From the NCBI RefSeq assembly GCF_000620805.1, contig NZ_KK211187.1:1397957-1461956 (forward strand): a stretch of 64,000 bases of DNA, read 5' to 3'. The position numbers and the translations under genes are program-made. This DNA is from Exiguobacterium undae DSM 14481. Its GTDB lineage: Bacteria; Bacillota; Bacilli; Exiguobacteriales; Exiguobacteriaceae. The notes under the pieces are model-generated. The model had not been told where the DNA came from. It searched no databases and saw only the letters and a list, made by a program, of their open reading frames with translations. Of the stretch, positions 44,620-53,848 are shown piece by piece (the first letter of the stretch is position 1; each line of letters begins with the position of its first letter).

Positions 44620-45417
44620 ATGCTGAATTATAAAGTGAACGTATATATGGCAAAAGGCACGCGGACAAAATCAAATCATTCCCTTGCGGCGAAACACTTA
44701 GTGTATACGAGTCAATTTTTATCGCATACACCGGTGCAACTCCTGCACCAATTGTTATTAAACCGTTTAATGCTTGAGCAAGAACAGAACCCACATTTGA
44801 TGTATACGCTGGAGGTAAATACGGTCGTCGATCAATATGTCATCGATGTCCGCCTTCACGCCGAACAAGAAGTTTCTGTAACAATTGAGCGTGGATTGAT
44901 TGAGTTGATTGAGCGAGAAGAAGTCCGTCACATACCGTCGCTTGAAATCGGAAAACCGGATTATGCGGAATTTGCCCATCTGTTGCTGCAGGTAAAACAA
45001 GGCGCCGTCCGGTTGGATCAAGAAAAAATGCAACAGATTTTTGATGGTTCCGGCGTACACGGCAAAATCATTTTGCAAAAAGAACGCATTGACAGCCGCG
45101 AGCCTTGTCACTCGATTCAATTACTCGTCGGAGGGACGGAAAAGAGTCTATACAGCTTGTCTCACTATCAATTGGATCCTTTATTCCGAAAACACGGACT
45201 CGTGATCCAATCGCTGAACCTGTTACCCTTTGATTTATTTTCAATCCGCGATAAAGTAGCGATGCTGTCTTCTGCTGACGCGAAACGACTTTGGATAGAT
45301 GATATCTCGACTTCGAAAAATGGTCGCAGTCATCAGATTTGCTTTAAGGATGGTCAAGAATTCATGACCGTGATCTGTGATCTTCATGGTTCAATCCGTT
45401 CGTATAAGTGTTCTTGA
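44620..45417 (+). CDS. Hypothetical protein, function unknown
   Basis: A 265-residue soluble protein I do not recognise. The N-terminal 65 residues are basic and predicted helical (TSQFLSHTPVQLLHQLLLNRLMLEQ); the rest mixes strands and helices (VVDQYVIDVRLHAEQEVSVTIERGLIELIE, then HSIQLLVGGTEKSLYSL). No signal peptide, membrane segment or catalytic motif is evident. The ATG 44620 follows AGAAGGTGG. It lies alone between the mannitol operon and the YteA-like gene, with a terminator-like hairpin in its leader. Codon use looks like the neighbours'. Confidence 0.7.
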   Translation: MLNYKVNVYMAKGTRTKSNHSLAAKHLVYTSQFLSHTPVQLLHQLLLNRLMLEQEQNPHLMYTLEVNTVVDQYVIDVRLHAEQEVSVTIERGLIELIEREEVRHIPSLEIGKPDYAEFAHLLLQVKQGAVRLDQEKMQQIFDGSGVHGKIILQKERIDSREPCHSIQLLVGGTEKSLYSLSHYQLDPLFRKHGLVIQSLNLLPFDLFSIRDKVAMLSSADAKRLWIDDISTSKNGRSHQICFKDGQEFMTVICDLHGSIRSYKCS

Positions 45418-45502
45418 ACAAGCAATTGACGTTTAACATGGTTTCATTTCGGTTAAATCCTTTAGAGAAGAAGTTGAAGCTAAAGAATTGGAGATGAATG
45501 CC

Positions 45503-46024
45503 ATGTTGTCAGCAAAACAAATCGAAACGTTTAAAACACGTCTGCTTAAAGAAAAAGAGAAAACAGAAACGAACATCGAAAATCGTGAAGTGGATTATGA
45601 TGCGGGAGAATTGTCGAGTTACGACAATCATCCGGGGGACTCAGGTGACGAGTTGTTCCTGCGTGAACGGGATCAGGCCATGACGGATATGCAGGAAGAG
45701 ATGTTATCCGATGTTGATGTTGCCTTAAAAGCAATCGAAGACGGGACATACGGCGTCTGTAAAGTATGTGGAAAAGACATTGAAATCGAACGTCTAGACA
45801 TCATTCCTGAGACGTTGCTCTGCATCCAAGATGCAAAAGAAGAGGAAGAGCGTGAAGGGAATGATCCGATGTCCCGTCCGAGCGAAGAGGCTGTCCTTGA
45901 TCCTTCTGTCACAGCAACCGGCAAAGATATTGACGGGGCGACAGACGGATTCAGCAAGGTTGGCGAATTCGGAAATTCGGATACACCGTCTGATAAAGAA
46001 GATGGCATCGATCCGACCCGGTAA
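45503..46024 (+). CDS. TraR/DksA-family protein, YteA-like
   Basis: A 173-residue protein with an N-terminal coiled coil (1-75, acidic tip SYDNHPGDSGDELFLRERDQA) and a zinc-finger-like region CKVCGKDIEIERLDIIPETLLCIQDA (about 93-118). Only three of the four expected cysteines are present; the last position is aspartate, as is also altered in Bacillus YteA as I recall. The C-terminus is acidic (DTPSDKEDGIDPTR). Family members bind RNA polymerase via the secondary channel; for YteA the role is not known. Start ATG 45503 lies nine bases after TTGGAG. Confidence 0.82.
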   Translation: MLSAKQIETFKTRLLKEKEKTETNIENREVDYDAGELSSYDNHPGDSGDELFLRERDQAMTDMQEEMLSDVDVALKAIEDGTYGVCKVCGKDIEIERLDIIPETLLCIQDAKEEEEREGNDPMSRPSEEAVLDPSVTATGKDIDGATDGFSKVGEFGNSDTPSDKEDGIDPTR

Positions 46025-46043
46025 ACAGATCAATCCACTGACT

Positions 46044-46080
46044 AACACGTCAATCCTTTCTGGAGATGACGTGTTTTTTA
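46044..46080 (+). terminator. Terminator after the YteA-like gene
   Basis: AACACGTCA / TGACGTGTT arms with inner TCC-GGA pairing, then TTTTT. Confidence 0.85.
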
Positions 46081-46121
46081 GTGTGCCTTAAAAATTATCT
46101 TCCTAAAAATATCGGAAAATT

Positions 46122-46149
46122 TTGACTTTTTATCAACATTTGGTACGAT
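46122..46149 (+). promoter_or_regulatory. Sigma-A promoter of the aldehyde dehydrogenase operon
   Basis: TTGACT (46122-46127), 16 bases, TACGAT (46144-46149) with an extended -10 TGG just before. Confidence 0.75.
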
Positions 46150-46181
46150 AGATACGAGAAGACATTTCGATACCATCAAAA

Positions 46182-46195
46182 TGAAAGCGCATACA
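46182..46195 (+). promoter_or_regulatory. cre site (CcpA) downstream of the aldehyde dehydrogenase promoter
   Basis: TGAAAGCGCATACA matches the cre consensus at 13 of 14 positions and lies about 26-40 bases after the expected transcription start, a roadblock position. Confidence 0.65.
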
Positions 46196-46246
46196 TGAGA
46201 TACCTTCTCGTCGTTTGACCATTTTAATTGAGGGAGGAACAAGATC

Positions 46247-47767
46247 ATGATTTATGAGATTCCAAACACGCAAGGGTCGAAGGTACAGTACAAGGATCGT
46301 TATGAGAACTTCATTAATGGGAAGTGGACAGCACCGGTCGGAGGAGAATACTTCGATAACGTGACACCGATTACCGGTAAAGTGTTGTGTCAGGTTGCCC
46401 GTTCCGGAAAAGAAGATATCGAACTCGCGCTGGATGCAGCTCATGCGGCAAAAGAGGCGTGGGGGAAAACGTCTGTCGCAGAACGTTCAAATATCTTAAA
46501 TAAAATCGCCAATCGAATGGAAGAAAACCTGGAAATGCTGGCCTATGCCGAAACACTGGAAAACGGGAAGGCTGTCCGGGAGACGTTAAATGCAGACCTG
46601 CCGCTTGCAATCGACCATTTCCGTTACTTCTCCGGTGTCATCCGGGCGCAAGAAGGATCAATCGGCGAGCTTGACAACGATACGGTCGCCTATCATTTCC
46701 ATGAGCCGCTCGGAGTGGTCGGTCAAATCATTCCTTGGAACTTCCCGATTTTGATGGCCGTCTGGAAATTGGCGCCGGCACTCGCAGCAGGGAACTGTGT
46801 TGTCTTGAAACCGGCAGAACAAACACCAGCAAGCATCATGCTGCTGACGGAATTGATTGGCGACCTTCTGCCGGCGGGTGTCTTGAATATCGTCAATGGA
46901 TTCGGATTGGAAGCAGGGAAACCACTGGCGTCAAGTAAACGCATTGCGAAGATTGCCTTCACTGGAGAAACGACGACAGGGCGGCTCATCATGCAATATG
47001 CGTCGCAAAATATCATTCCGGTGACACTTGAACTGGGTGGGAAGTCACCCAACATCTTCTTTGCCGACATCATGGATGCCGATGATGCCTTCTTTGACAA
47101 AGCGATTGAAGGCTTATTGATGTTTGCCTTGAACCAAGGGGAAGTCTGTACGTGTCCATCACGTGCGTTAATTGAAGAATCGATTTATGAACCGTTCATG
47201 GAACGTGTGCTCGAACGGGTCAAAGCCATTAAGCTCGGGAATCCGTTGGATGGGGATGTCATGATGGGAGCGCAAGCATCAAGCGAACAGATGGAGAAAA
47301 TCCTGTCGTACCTCGAAATCGGAAAATCAGAAGGTGCGGAATGTCTGATCGGTGGGGAGCGGAATCATCTCGATGGGGATTTAGCCGACGGATATTATAT
47401 CCAACCGACGATTTTTAAAGGACATAATAAAATGCGGATTTTCCAAGAAGAGATTTTTGGTCCGGTCTTGTCCGTCACGACCTTTAAGACAGAAGAAGAA
47501 GCCCTTCAAATTGCAAATGACACGCTGTATGGATTAGGTGCCGGTGTCTGGACACGCGACATGAACCGTGCGTACCGGTTTGGTCGGGCGATCGAAGCGG
47601 GACGGGTCTGGACGAATTGTTATCACCAATATCCAGCGCATGCTGCCTTCGGCGGCTATAAGATGTCAGGGATTGGACGGGAAAATCACAAGATGATGCT
47701 GAATCATTACCAACGGACAAAAAACTTACTCGTCAGTTACAGCCCGGATAAACTTGGTTTCTTCTAA
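46247..47767 (+). CDS. NAD-dependent aldehyde dehydrogenase (AldB/ExaC-like)
   Basis: A 506-residue aldehyde dehydrogenase. The oxyanion/entry region is [20 protein letters not shown], the general base Glu is in LELGGKSPN (near 264), and the nucleophile Cys is in [12 protein letters not shown] (about 302). Length and the ending [15 protein letters not shown] fit the AldB/ExaC/AcoD group, which oxidises acetaldehyde and similar short aldehydes to acids. ATG 46247 follows GGGAGGAAC. It is followed by a DUF779 gene, a common partner of this enzyme class. The cre site points to repression in glucose. Confidence 0.93.
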   Translation: MIYEIPNTQGSKVQYKDRYENFINGKWTAPVGGEYFDNVTPITGKVLCQVARSGKEDIELALDAAHAAKEAWGKTSVAERSNILNKIANRMEENLEMLAYAETLENGKAVRETLNADLPLAIDHFRYFSGVIRAQEGSIGELDNDTVAYHFHEPLGVVGQIIPWNFPILMAVWKLAPALAAGNCVVLKPAEQTPASIMLLTELIGDLLPAGVLNIVNGFGLEAGKPLASSKRIAKIAFTGETTTGRLIMQYASQNIIPVTLELGGKSPNIFFADIMDADDAFFDKAIEGLLMFALNQGEVCTCPSRALIEESIYEPFMERVLERVKAIKLGNPLDGDVMMGAQASSEQMEKILSYLEIGKSEGAECLIGGERNHLDGDLADGYYIQPTIFKGHNKMRIFQEEIFGPVLSVTTFKTEEEALQIANDTLYGLGAGVWTRDMNRAYRFGRAIEAGRVWTNCYHQYPAHAAFGGYKMSGIGRENHKMMLNHYQRTKNLLVSYSPDKLGFF

Positions 47768-47788
47768 TCGAGGAAAGGATGTGGCGAC

Positions 47789-48157
47789 ATGGTCGAACGT
47801 GTGCTGACGACCGATGCCGGCTTGGAGTTGATTGAACTGCTAAAGGCGAAACACGGACCGCTGATGTTCCACCAGTCAGGTGGCTGCTGTGACGGCAGTT
47901 CACCGATGTGTTTTGCGGAAGGCGATTTATTTTTAGGGGATCAAGATGTATGGATCGGGACGATCGGCGGTTGCCCGTTCTATATGCACGAAGATCAATA
48001 CGAATACTGGAAGCATACGCAACTGATCATCGACGTGATCGACGGACGGGGCGGCATGTTTTCATTAGAAGGTGTCGAAGGAAAACGCTTTTTGACGCGC
48101 TCGCGTGCGTTCACGAAAGAAGAATACGCGGAGTTGGCAGCATCCACCAACCTCTGA
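47789..48157 (+). CDS. DUF779 family protein
   Basis: A 122-residue protein whose family (DUF779) is usually encoded next to aldehyde dehydrogenases, as here (21 bases after the stop). The motif HQSGGCCDGSSPMC and the later GGCPFYMHEDQYEYW carry four conserved cysteines and a histidine, which suggests metal binding or a redox role. No enzymatic function is established. The ribosome site is AAAGGATG. It ends the operon at a long hairpin. Confidence 0.9.
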   Translation: MVERVLTTDAGLELIELLKAKHGPLMFHQSGGCCDGSSPMCFAEGDLFLGDQDVWIGTIGGCPFYMHEDQYEYWKHTQLIIDVIDGRGGMFSLEGVEGKRFLTRSRAFTKEEYAELAASTNL

Positions 48158-48171
48158 TATTCCGGCCAGAC

Positions 48172-48235
48172 AACACTCCAACCGAAATTTTGGGCGATCA
48201 TCGCGCAAAATTTCGGTTTTGGAGTGTTTTTTTTG
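48172..48235 (+). terminator. Long hairpin terminator after the DUF779 gene
   Basis: AACACTCCAA-ACCGAAATTTTG pairs with CAAAATTTCGGT-TTGGAGTGTT, then eight T. Confidence 0.95.
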
Positions 48236-48328
48236 ATTCAGAAAATCTCCAGCGAGAGTCATGTTTTGTTTCTTGCCTAAGGCACGTTATAATTGAAACA
48301 TATTTTACAAAAAAGGAGGACAGATGCC

Positions 48329-48670
48329 ATGGGAACGTTTCAAGAACTGACCTCCATCGAAGCGGTCAAGGAACTATACCTTACACAACCAGCCAGTGTG
48401 CTCTACATTTCCAGCCCGGGGTGTGCGGTCTGCGCATCATTGTTTCCGCAAATCGAACCTATTTTTGCCGCGCATCCTGAATTTCGGGCGGGACGCGTCG
48501 ATTTGACCGATGTTCCACAGATTGCCGGCGAGTTTTCGGTGTTTACCGTACCCGTGGTCTTGTTATTTGTAAAGGGGAAAGAAGTGCACCGGGAAGCACG
48601 GATCGTTCCGATTGAGCCGTTAAAACGGAAAGTTGAACAAATCGGTCAATTTGTTCTAACGATGGATTGA
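48329..48670 (+). CDS. Thioredoxin-like protein with CAVC active site
   Basis: A 113-residue thioredoxin fold with active site C32-A-V-C35, in PGCAVCASLF, instead of CGPC. The cis-proline loop is visible as FTVPVVLLF. Loss of the GP dipeptide usually shifts redox potential, and this class (YtpP/YdbP-like) has no defined partner. ATG 48329 follows AAAGGAGGAC. It precedes the LD-carboxypeptidase gene by 29 bases and may be cotranscribed. Confidence 0.85.
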   Translation: MGTFQELTSIEAVKELYLTQPASVLYISSPGCAVCASLFPQIEPIFAAHPEFRAGRVDLTDVPQIAGEFSVFTVPVVLLFVKGKEVHREARIVPIEPLKRKVEQIGQFVLTMD

Positions 48671-48699
48671 CGTAAAACTAACATCGAGGAGGCAAAATC

Positions 48700-49716
48700 A
48701 TGCGATATCCTTATTTAGGTTGGACAGGACAGACGATTGGCGTAACAGCACCTTCTTCCGGATTAACGGAAGAACTGCATCCAATGATTGAAGAGGCGAC
48801 GAACCGATTGCAGGATCGGCAAATGGCGGTTCAAGTCGGACAAACCGTTTGGACACAACAAAAAGCAACAAGCGCGACCGCCGACATCCGGGCGGATGAA
48901 TTGATGCAAATGTTGCAGAATCCGGAAATTGACGCAATCATTCCTCCATTTGGCGGTGAACGGGCAATTGACGTCTTGCCGCATCTTGAGATGAACCAGA
49001 TTCCGGAAAAATGGTTGCTTGGTTATTCCGATACCAGTACGCTGCTGTTTGCGATTACTGTTCAGACCGGGATTGCGACGGCTCATGGACCAAATTTCGT
49101 CGAGATGCGAAGTGAAGAATGGGATGAGACGACGACCGCTTGGCGCCGGGTGCTGGCGACGCCAAAAGGAGGAACCGTCACACAATGGACCTCTGACTTT
49201 TATCAAACCAACTGGAACCATGCGGAACGACCGGCACGTTTTATGTACCATTTGGATGCGGCGACGGAATGGAAATCCGTTGATCCCAATGAAACTGAGT
49301 TGACGGGACGTCTGCTTGGAGGATGTCTGGAAACCGTTCGTCATCTGATCGGAACACCGTACGGTGACGTGACCGCATTTCAACAAACGCAAATCAATCA
49401 AGAGCCGATTCTTTGGTACTTTGAAATATCGGAAGCAAGTGCCACCGATGTGCATCGCTCGTTGATGCAGATGCATCTCGCCGGCTGGTTCGATCAGGCG
49501 GCAGGCATCGTATTCGGACGGACACCTGGTGGACGGATGATTGAAGATTATACGCTGACCGATGTGTACGGTATGCTGAAGGAAAAATTAAAGGTTCCAA
49601 TATTTTATGATCTTGATATCGGACACCAACCGCCGCAATTGACACTCGTGAACGGTGCGCAGGCGACAATACGAATTCAAGGGAAAGATTCCAGAGTAGA
49701 CATGACGTTCTGCTGA
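48700..49716 (+). CDS. S66-family LD-carboxypeptidase / MccF-like peptidase
   Basis: A 338-residue serine peptidase. The nucleophile is S110 in LLGYSDTSTLL, the charge-relay Glu is in LLGGCLETV (near 212) and the His in DIGHQPPQLT (near 310), as in LdcA and MccF. Substrates of the family are murein tetrapeptides (LD bond) or microcin C-type adenylates; the MccF-like length and the PFGGERAIDVLPHL motif leave both open. There is no signal peptide, so action is cytoplasmic, fitting cell-wall recycling. ATG 48700 follows GAGGAGG. Confidence 0.87.
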   Translation: MRYPYLGWTGQTIGVTAPSSGLTEELHPMIEEATNRLQDRQMAVQVGQTVWTQQKATSATADIRADELMQMLQNPEIDAIIPPFGGERAIDVLPHLEMNQIPEKWLLGYSDTSTLLFAITVQTGIATAHGPNFVEMRSEEWDETTTAWRRVLATPKGGTVTQWTSDFYQTNWNHAERPARFMYHLDAATEWKSVDPNETELTGRLLGGCLETVRHLIGTPYGDVTAFQQTQINQEPILWYFEISEASATDVHRSLMQMHLAGWFDQAAGIVFGRTPGGRMIEDYTLTDVYGMLKEKLKVPIFYDLDIGHQPPQLTLVNGAQATIRIQGKDSRVDMTFC

Positions 49717-49736
49717 TTTGAAAGAGGAGGACAGAC

Positions 49737-50075
49737 ATGCAGATTCGAAAATTTCAATCGTTGGCAGCATACAAACGGATTCATATCAATCCCGAAACAC
49801 GGCGTATGACATTACCTGAGCCGTTTTATGATGCGTTACAGTTAAAAGATGAGTTGATGTTGGCCCAAGTCGGTCAAGTGCTCGTCATGCGAAATCCACA
49901 AGAAATGGTGGCGACGGAAACCGATTTGTTATCGGATATCGTTGAAGAAGGGTTTACAGGACAAGAATTGGTACAAGAATTTGCCTATCGGAAAGCGCAA
50001 CAAGAACACCGTTTACGACAGGAAGTATTACAAGACGAGATCGACTCCTCAGCCCAGTTACAAATCGAATTATGA
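49737..50075 (+). CDS. Small protein with AbrB/SpoVT-like N-terminus
   Basis: A 112-residue protein. Residues 12-55 (AYKRIHINPETRRMTLPEPFYDAL...DELMLAQVGQVLVMRNP) have the strand-turn pattern of swapped-hairpin AbrB/MazE-type DNA-binding domains. The C-terminal half is helical and charged (QELVQEFAYRKAQQEHRLRQEVL). This could be a transcription factor or an antitoxin, but the downstream gene is a hydrolase, not a toxin. ATG 49737 follows GAGGAGGAC. It lies 20 bases after the LD-carboxypeptidase gene and is probably in the same operon. The fold assignment is tentative. Confidence 0.62.
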   Translation: MQIRKFQSLAAYKRIHINPETRRMTLPEPFYDALQLKDELMLAQVGQVLVMRNPQEMVATETDLLSDIVEEGFTGQELVQEFAYRKAQQEHRLRQEVLQDEIDSSAQLQIEL

Positions 50076-50094
50076 GAACGGGAAGTGAAACGTG

Positions 50095-51039
50095 ATGCGA
50101 AAACGAACGAAAATCGGATTGGGTGTCCTCGGATCCGGAATGCTTGCCGCAAGTTATTATTTTTATGAAATGGCGATTGCCACGAATCCGAAACCGTTCT
50201 TATCGAACAACCGTGACCTGAGTGACGAAATGGTCCGCCTGATGCAACCGGGACAAACGTGGATCAAAGAACAGCCGCTTGAATTGATCGAAGTCAAAGC
50301 CCATGACGGCTTAACACTGCGCGGACACTATTTACCGCCGCTTGTCCCGTCGGACCGGATCGTTATTTTAGTCCATGGCTACGGCGGTGTCGGAACGGAC
50401 TTAGCCGGATTCGCTTATTTGTATCACCAAGCCGGTTTTCATGTCATGATGCCGGATAATCGGGGGCATGGTAAAAGTGAAGGGAACTACATCGGTTTTG
50501 GCTGGCACGACCGGGAAGATTGTCTTCGCTGGACAGAATATCTGATTGCGCGTCTTGGTCAGGAAAGTGCGATTTTTCTGCACGGTGTTTCGATGGGCGG
50601 AGCGACCGTTCTGATGACAAGTGGGGAAGTTTTGCCGCCGCAAGTCAAAGGCATCATTTCCGATTGTGCTTACACATCCGTCAATGCCGTTCTCGCTTAT
50701 CAGATGAAACGGATGTACCGTCTGCCGCATTTCCCGTTTCTGGCAATGACCAGTCTACTGACGAAATTGAAGGCAGGTTACTTTTTTAGTGAGGCTTCGG
50801 CGTTAAAACAAGTCAAACGGGCGACGGTTCCGATCCTGTTCCTGCACGGCGGCGCAGATACATTTGTTCCGACTTCAATGGTCTATGAGCTGTATCAGGC
50901 GTGTCCGACAGAAAAAGAGTTGGTCGTCATCCCGAATGCGGCGCACGCGATGGCCTATTTCGAAGATCCGGATACGTACGATACGGTCGTCGAACGTTTT
51001 GTCCGTCGAATTTTGAGTGATGATGAAGTGAAAGAATAA
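50095..51039 (+). CDS. Alpha/beta hydrolase with N-terminal membrane anchor (YqkD-like)
   Basis: A 314-residue hydrolase. Residues 6-26 form a hydrophobic anchor; the catalytic triad is Ser in HGVSMGGA (near 165), Asp in HGGADTFVP (near 262) and His in NAAHAMAY (near 285), and the oxyanion region is LVHGYGGVG. YqkD-type proteins are esterase-like with unknown substrate. ATG 50095 is chosen over the adjacent GTG 50092. It is the last gene in the run starting at the thioredoxin gene. Confidence 0.85.
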   Translation: MRKRTKIGLGVLGSGMLAASYYFYEMAIATNPKPFLSNNRDLSDEMVRLMQPGQTWIKEQPLELIEVKAHDGLTLRGHYLPPLVPSDRIVILVHGYGGVGTDLAGFAYLYHQAGFHVMMPDNRGHGKSEGNYIGFGWHDREDCLRWTEYLIARLGQESAIFLHGVSMGGATVLMTSGEVLPPQVKGIISDCAYTSVNAVLAYQMKRMYRLPHFPFLAMTSLLTKLKAGYFFSEASALKQVKRATVPILFLHGGADTFVPTSMVYELYQACPTEKELVVIPNAAHAMAYFEDPDTYDTVVERFVRRILSDDEVKE

Positions 51040-51059
51040 TAAAAAAATGTTTGAAACCG

Positions 51060-51088
51060 TTGACAGAAAAACCTCTATTTAGTATTCT
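51060..51088 (+). promoter_or_regulatory. Sigma-A promoter of tRNA-Leu
   Basis: TTGACA (51060-51065), 17 bases, TATTCT (51083-51088), 17 bases before the tRNA. Confidence 0.82.
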
Positions 51089-51104
51089 AATAACATAAAT
51101 AGAA

Positions 51105-51188
51105 GTCGTCGTGGCGGAACTGGTAGACGCGCTAGACTCAGAATCTAGTGGTGGCAACACCGTGGAGGTTCAAGTCCTCTCGGCGGCA
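51105..51188 (+). tRNA. tRNA-Leu (anticodon CAG)
   Basis: An 84-base class II tRNA: acceptor GTCGTCG / CGGCGGC (with G-U pairs), anticodon stem CTAGA / TCTAG with loop CTCAGAA (anticodon CAG, codon CTG), a long variable arm (TGGTGGCAACACC), T loop TTCAAGT, discriminator A. CCA is not encoded. Confidence 0.94.
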
Positions 51189-51206
51189 TTTCATGCAAGT
51201 TCATCT

Positions 51207-51239
51207 AGAGCATCCTTTTTCGAAAGGGTGCTCTTTTTG
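51207..51239 (+). terminator. Terminator after tRNA-Leu
   Basis: AGAGCATCCTTT / AAAGGGTGCTCT (one wobble) around TTCG, then five T. Confidence 0.9.
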
Positions 51240-51300
51240 AATTTCTATAGTAGAGAAATGAACAAAAATATTACGTTTATTCGTAAAATTTGAATTTTTC

Positions 51301-51309
51301 TGATAAAAT
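51301..51309 (+). promoter_or_regulatory. Extended -10 promoter element before the glutamine transporter operon
   Basis: TGATAAAAT is a TG-N extended -10 (TAAAAT); no good -35 at 17 bases. It lies about 72 bases before the ATG. Confidence 0.4.
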
Positions 51310-51380
51310 GTGTGTTAAGGAAAGTGAATACAAGGAAAAAAGAGGGAGAAGGCATCCGCCTTCAAGAGAGGAGTTTTAAC

Positions 51381-52145
51381 ATGAAAAAGCAATTATCGGT
51401 TCTATTTTTGTTGATCAGTTGTCTGTTCGTATTAAGTGCCTGTAGCATCGGTTCGGAGGAGGAAACATCGGAAGACAAGACGTACAAAGTCGGAATCGAC
51501 GTGACGTATCCGCCATTTGAGTACAAAGATGGCGATACGTACAAAGGGATTGATATCGATTTGATCAAAGCGATTGCGAAGGATCAAGACTTTAAGATTC
51601 AATTCGAAGCGATGGACTTCAGCGGAATCATTCCTGCTTTGCAGGCGAATCAGCTGGACGTGGCGATTGCCGGGATGAGTATCACACCGGAGCGGAAAAA
51701 AGTCGTGACGTTCTCCGATCCGTACTTTGAAGCCGGATTGATCTTAGTCGTCAAGGAAGACAATAACAAAATTAAGTCAGTTGATGACCTAAAAGGCGAA
51801 AAAGTCGCCGTCAAAAAGGGGACGACCGGTGCAAAATACGCAACGGATAATGCAGAAAAATTAGGCATCACGGTTACACAATTCAACGACAGCCCGGCAA
51901 TGTTCCAAGAAGTCAAAAATGGCAACGCAGCGGCTCTGATTGAAGACTATCCTGTCATTTCGTACGCCAACAAACAACAGAACCTCGGTCTGAAACTAGT
52001 CGGCGACCGACTCAACGGGGATAACTACGGCATCGCGGTCTTAAAAGGGGAAAACGAAGAGTTGATGAAAAAAATCAACGAAGGACTGGCTAACCTGAAA
52101 GAAAGCGGCGAGTACGACAAAATCGTAGATACGTATTTAAAATAA
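51381..52145 (+). CDS. glnH: Glutamine-type amino acid-binding lipoprotein
   Basis: A 254-residue family-3 solute-binding protein. The lipobox is LSAC with C21; the mature domain has YKVGIDVTYPPFEYKDGD, GIDIDLIKAIAKD and VAIAGMSITPERKKVVTFSDPY, as in GlnH. It hands glutamine (or a related polar amino acid) to the GlnP-GlnQ complex. ATG 51381 follows AGAGGAG; the frame is open further upstream but covers the promoter. It leads a three-gene operon. Confidence 0.9.
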   Translation: MKKQLSVLFLLISCLFVLSACSIGSEEETSEDKTYKVGIDVTYPPFEYKDGDTYKGIDIDLIKAIAKDQDFKIQFEAMDFSGIIPALQANQLDVAIAGMSITPERKKVVTFSDPYFEAGLILVVKEDNNKIKSVDDLKGEKVAVKKGTTGAKYATDNAEKLGITVTQFNDSPAMFQEVKNGNAAALIEDYPVISYANKQQNLGLKLVGDRLNGDNYGIAVLKGENEELMKKINEGLANLKESGEYDKIVDTYLK

Positions 52146-52182
52146 GCGGATTTGAACGAAAGACAAGGGAGTTGAGTCGCTG

Positions 52183-52827
52183 ATGGAAGTCGCAAAAACG
52201 GCGTTTCCGTTTTTCTTGGAAGGATTACAGATTACACTCTATATTTTCATCATCGCGGTCATAGCCGGATTCATCATTGGTTTGATCGTCGCGTTGATGC
52301 GTTTGTCTCCACTGAAGATTTTAAACGCGATTGCCATCGTCTACATCGATGTCATCCGCGGGACACCATTTATCGTCCAATTGTTCTTCATCTATTTTGG
52401 ACTCAATTCACTCGAATGGCTGTCGATGGACCGGATGTATGCCGGTATCTTGACGGTCGCAATCAATGCGGGTGCGTATTTCGCCGAGATTATTCGGGCC
52501 GGGATTCAGTCGATTGATAAAGGGCAAACCGAAGCAGCTCGTTCGCTTGGAATGACCGGGCGTCAGACGATGACACAAATCATTCTGCCACAGGCATTCC
52601 GGCGGATGTTGCCGACAATCACCAACCAATCGATCATCAGTTTAAAGGATACTTCGTTATTGTCGATTATCGGCATCGCAGATTTGACGCAACAAGGGCA
52701 AGTGCAACAGGCGACGACGTTTGAACCGTTCATCGTGTGGACCGTCGTCGGTTTGATGTATTTCGTCGTCATTTATCTCCTTTCACTGTTAGCGAAATTC
52801 TTGGAACGGAGGTTTACCCTACGATGA
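52183..52827 (+). CDS. glnP: Glutamine-type amino acid ABC transporter permease
   Basis: A 214-residue permease with about five membrane helices and the EAA loop [25 protein letters not shown] (near 114-138). [17 protein letters not shown] is typical for polar amino acid importers. It overlaps the ATPase gene by ATGA (52824-52827). The ATG 52183 follows GGGAGTTGAG. Confidence 0.92.
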   Translation: MEVAKTAFPFFLEGLQITLYIFIIAVIAGFIIGLIVALMRLSPLKILNAIAIVYIDVIRGTPFIVQLFFIYFGLNSLEWLSMDRMYAGILTVAINAGAYFAEIIRAGIQSIDKGQTEAARSLGMTGRQTMTQIILPQAFRRMLPTITNQSIISLKDTSLLSIIGIADLTQQGQVQQATTFEPFIVWTVVGLMYFVVIYLLSLLAKFLERRFTLR

Positions 52828-53552
52828 GTATCATTGAAGTGAAACAATTGAAGAAATCGTTTGGTTCGAATGAAGTCTTAAAAGATATCTCAGTTGAAAT
52901 CCAGGAAAAAGAAGTGGTCTGTGTCATCGGACCTTCGGGCTCCGGGAAAAGTACGTTTTTACGGTGTCTGAATCGCTTGGAGGACATCACCGGCGGGACA
53001 GTCGTGATCGATACGCACGACATTACGAACCCGAAAGTTGATATCAATAAAGTGCGGGAAGAAGTTGGGATGGTATTCCAACACTTTAACTTGTTTCCGC
53101 ATAAGACGGTGCTTGAAAACGTGACGCTTGCTCCGATGAAAGTGCGGAAGACGGAAAAAAGCCAAGCCAAGCAACGGGCTCTTGAATTACTTGATAAAGT
53201 CGGCTTACGTGAAAAGGCCGACAATTATCCGGGTGAACTGTCAGGTGGTCAAAAACAACGCGTGGCGATTGCCCGCGCCTTGGCGATGAATCCAAAAATC
53301 ATGCTGTTTGATGAGCCGACGTCAGCGCTCGATCCAGAAATGGTCGGCGACGTGCTCGCGGTCATGAAACAATTGGCGCTCGAAGGGATGACGATGATCG
53401 TCGTCACGCATGAGATGGGATTTGCCCGCGAAGTTGGTGATCGCGTCCTGTTTATGGATGGCGGTTTCATCGTCGAAGAAAACATTCCGAGCTTATTGTT
53501 TGATGCGCCGCAACATGAGCGGACACAATCGTTTTTAAGTAAAGTTTTATAA
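52824..53552 (+). CDS. glnQ: Glutamine-type amino acid ABC transporter ATP-binding protein
   Basis: A 242-residue ATPase with Walker [10 protein letters not shown], the signature LSGGQKQR, Walker [16 protein letters not shown] and H-loop VVTHEMGF, the last being typical of amino-acid importers. It energises GlnP. ATG 52824 follows ACGGAGG within the glnP end. It may also serve the ATPase-less permease pair at 30810-32335 (inference). A terminator follows. Confidence 0.94.
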   Translation: MSIIEVKQLKKSFGSNEVLKDISVEIQEKEVVCVIGPSGSGKSTFLRCLNRLEDITGGTVVIDTHDITNPKVDINKVREEVGMVFQHFNLFPHKTVLENVTLAPMKVRKTEKSQAKQRALELLDKVGLREKADNYPGELSGGQKQRVAIARALAMNPKIMLFDEPTSALDPEMVGDVLAVMKQLALEGMTMIVVTHEMGFAREVGDRVLFMDGGFIVEENIPSLLFDAPQHERTQSFLSKVL

Positions 53553-53564
53553 AAGAGACGAATC

Positions 53565-53608
53565 GAGTATCCATTTGCCGACAGGGAGGCGATGGATACT
53601 CTTTTTTT
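53565..53608 (+). terminator. Terminator of the glutamine transporter operon
   Basis: GAGTATCCAT / ATGGATACTC arms with inner TTGCC-GGCGA pairing, then seven T. Confidence 0.92.
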
Positions 53609-53764
53609 GAGGAAAAAAGTCTTTTTTCCCCTAGAGATGTTTCATTCATAAAGAACAGAGGGTACAGTCATAAGAAAAACTTATACATTTATCACTGAGA
53701 AATTGGGAATTCGAAACGCACTGAGCCAAAAGAAGTAGTAATATAATAACTAAGGCAAACACTT

Positions 53765-53795
53765 TTGACATACAGGCCTTCGTCAAGGTTACATT
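53765..53795 (+). promoter_or_regulatory. Possible odhA promoter
   Basis: A perfect TTGACA (53765-53770) with TACATT (53790-53795) at 19 bases or TTACAT at 18; the -10 is poor. Confidence 0.4.
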
Positions 53796-53848
53796 CGATT
53801 TGTCAGACCGGGAACGTAACGATTGTCGACTTTTTATGTCATCCGATT

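Noticed and set aside
47908-48480. Plus-strand frame of 190 codons
   Set aside because: Runs through the DUF779 gene, its terminator and the thioredoxin start; chance opening.
48763-49476. Minus-strand frame of 237 codons
   Set aside because: Antisense to the LD-carboxypeptidase gene, whose catalytic motifs are intact.
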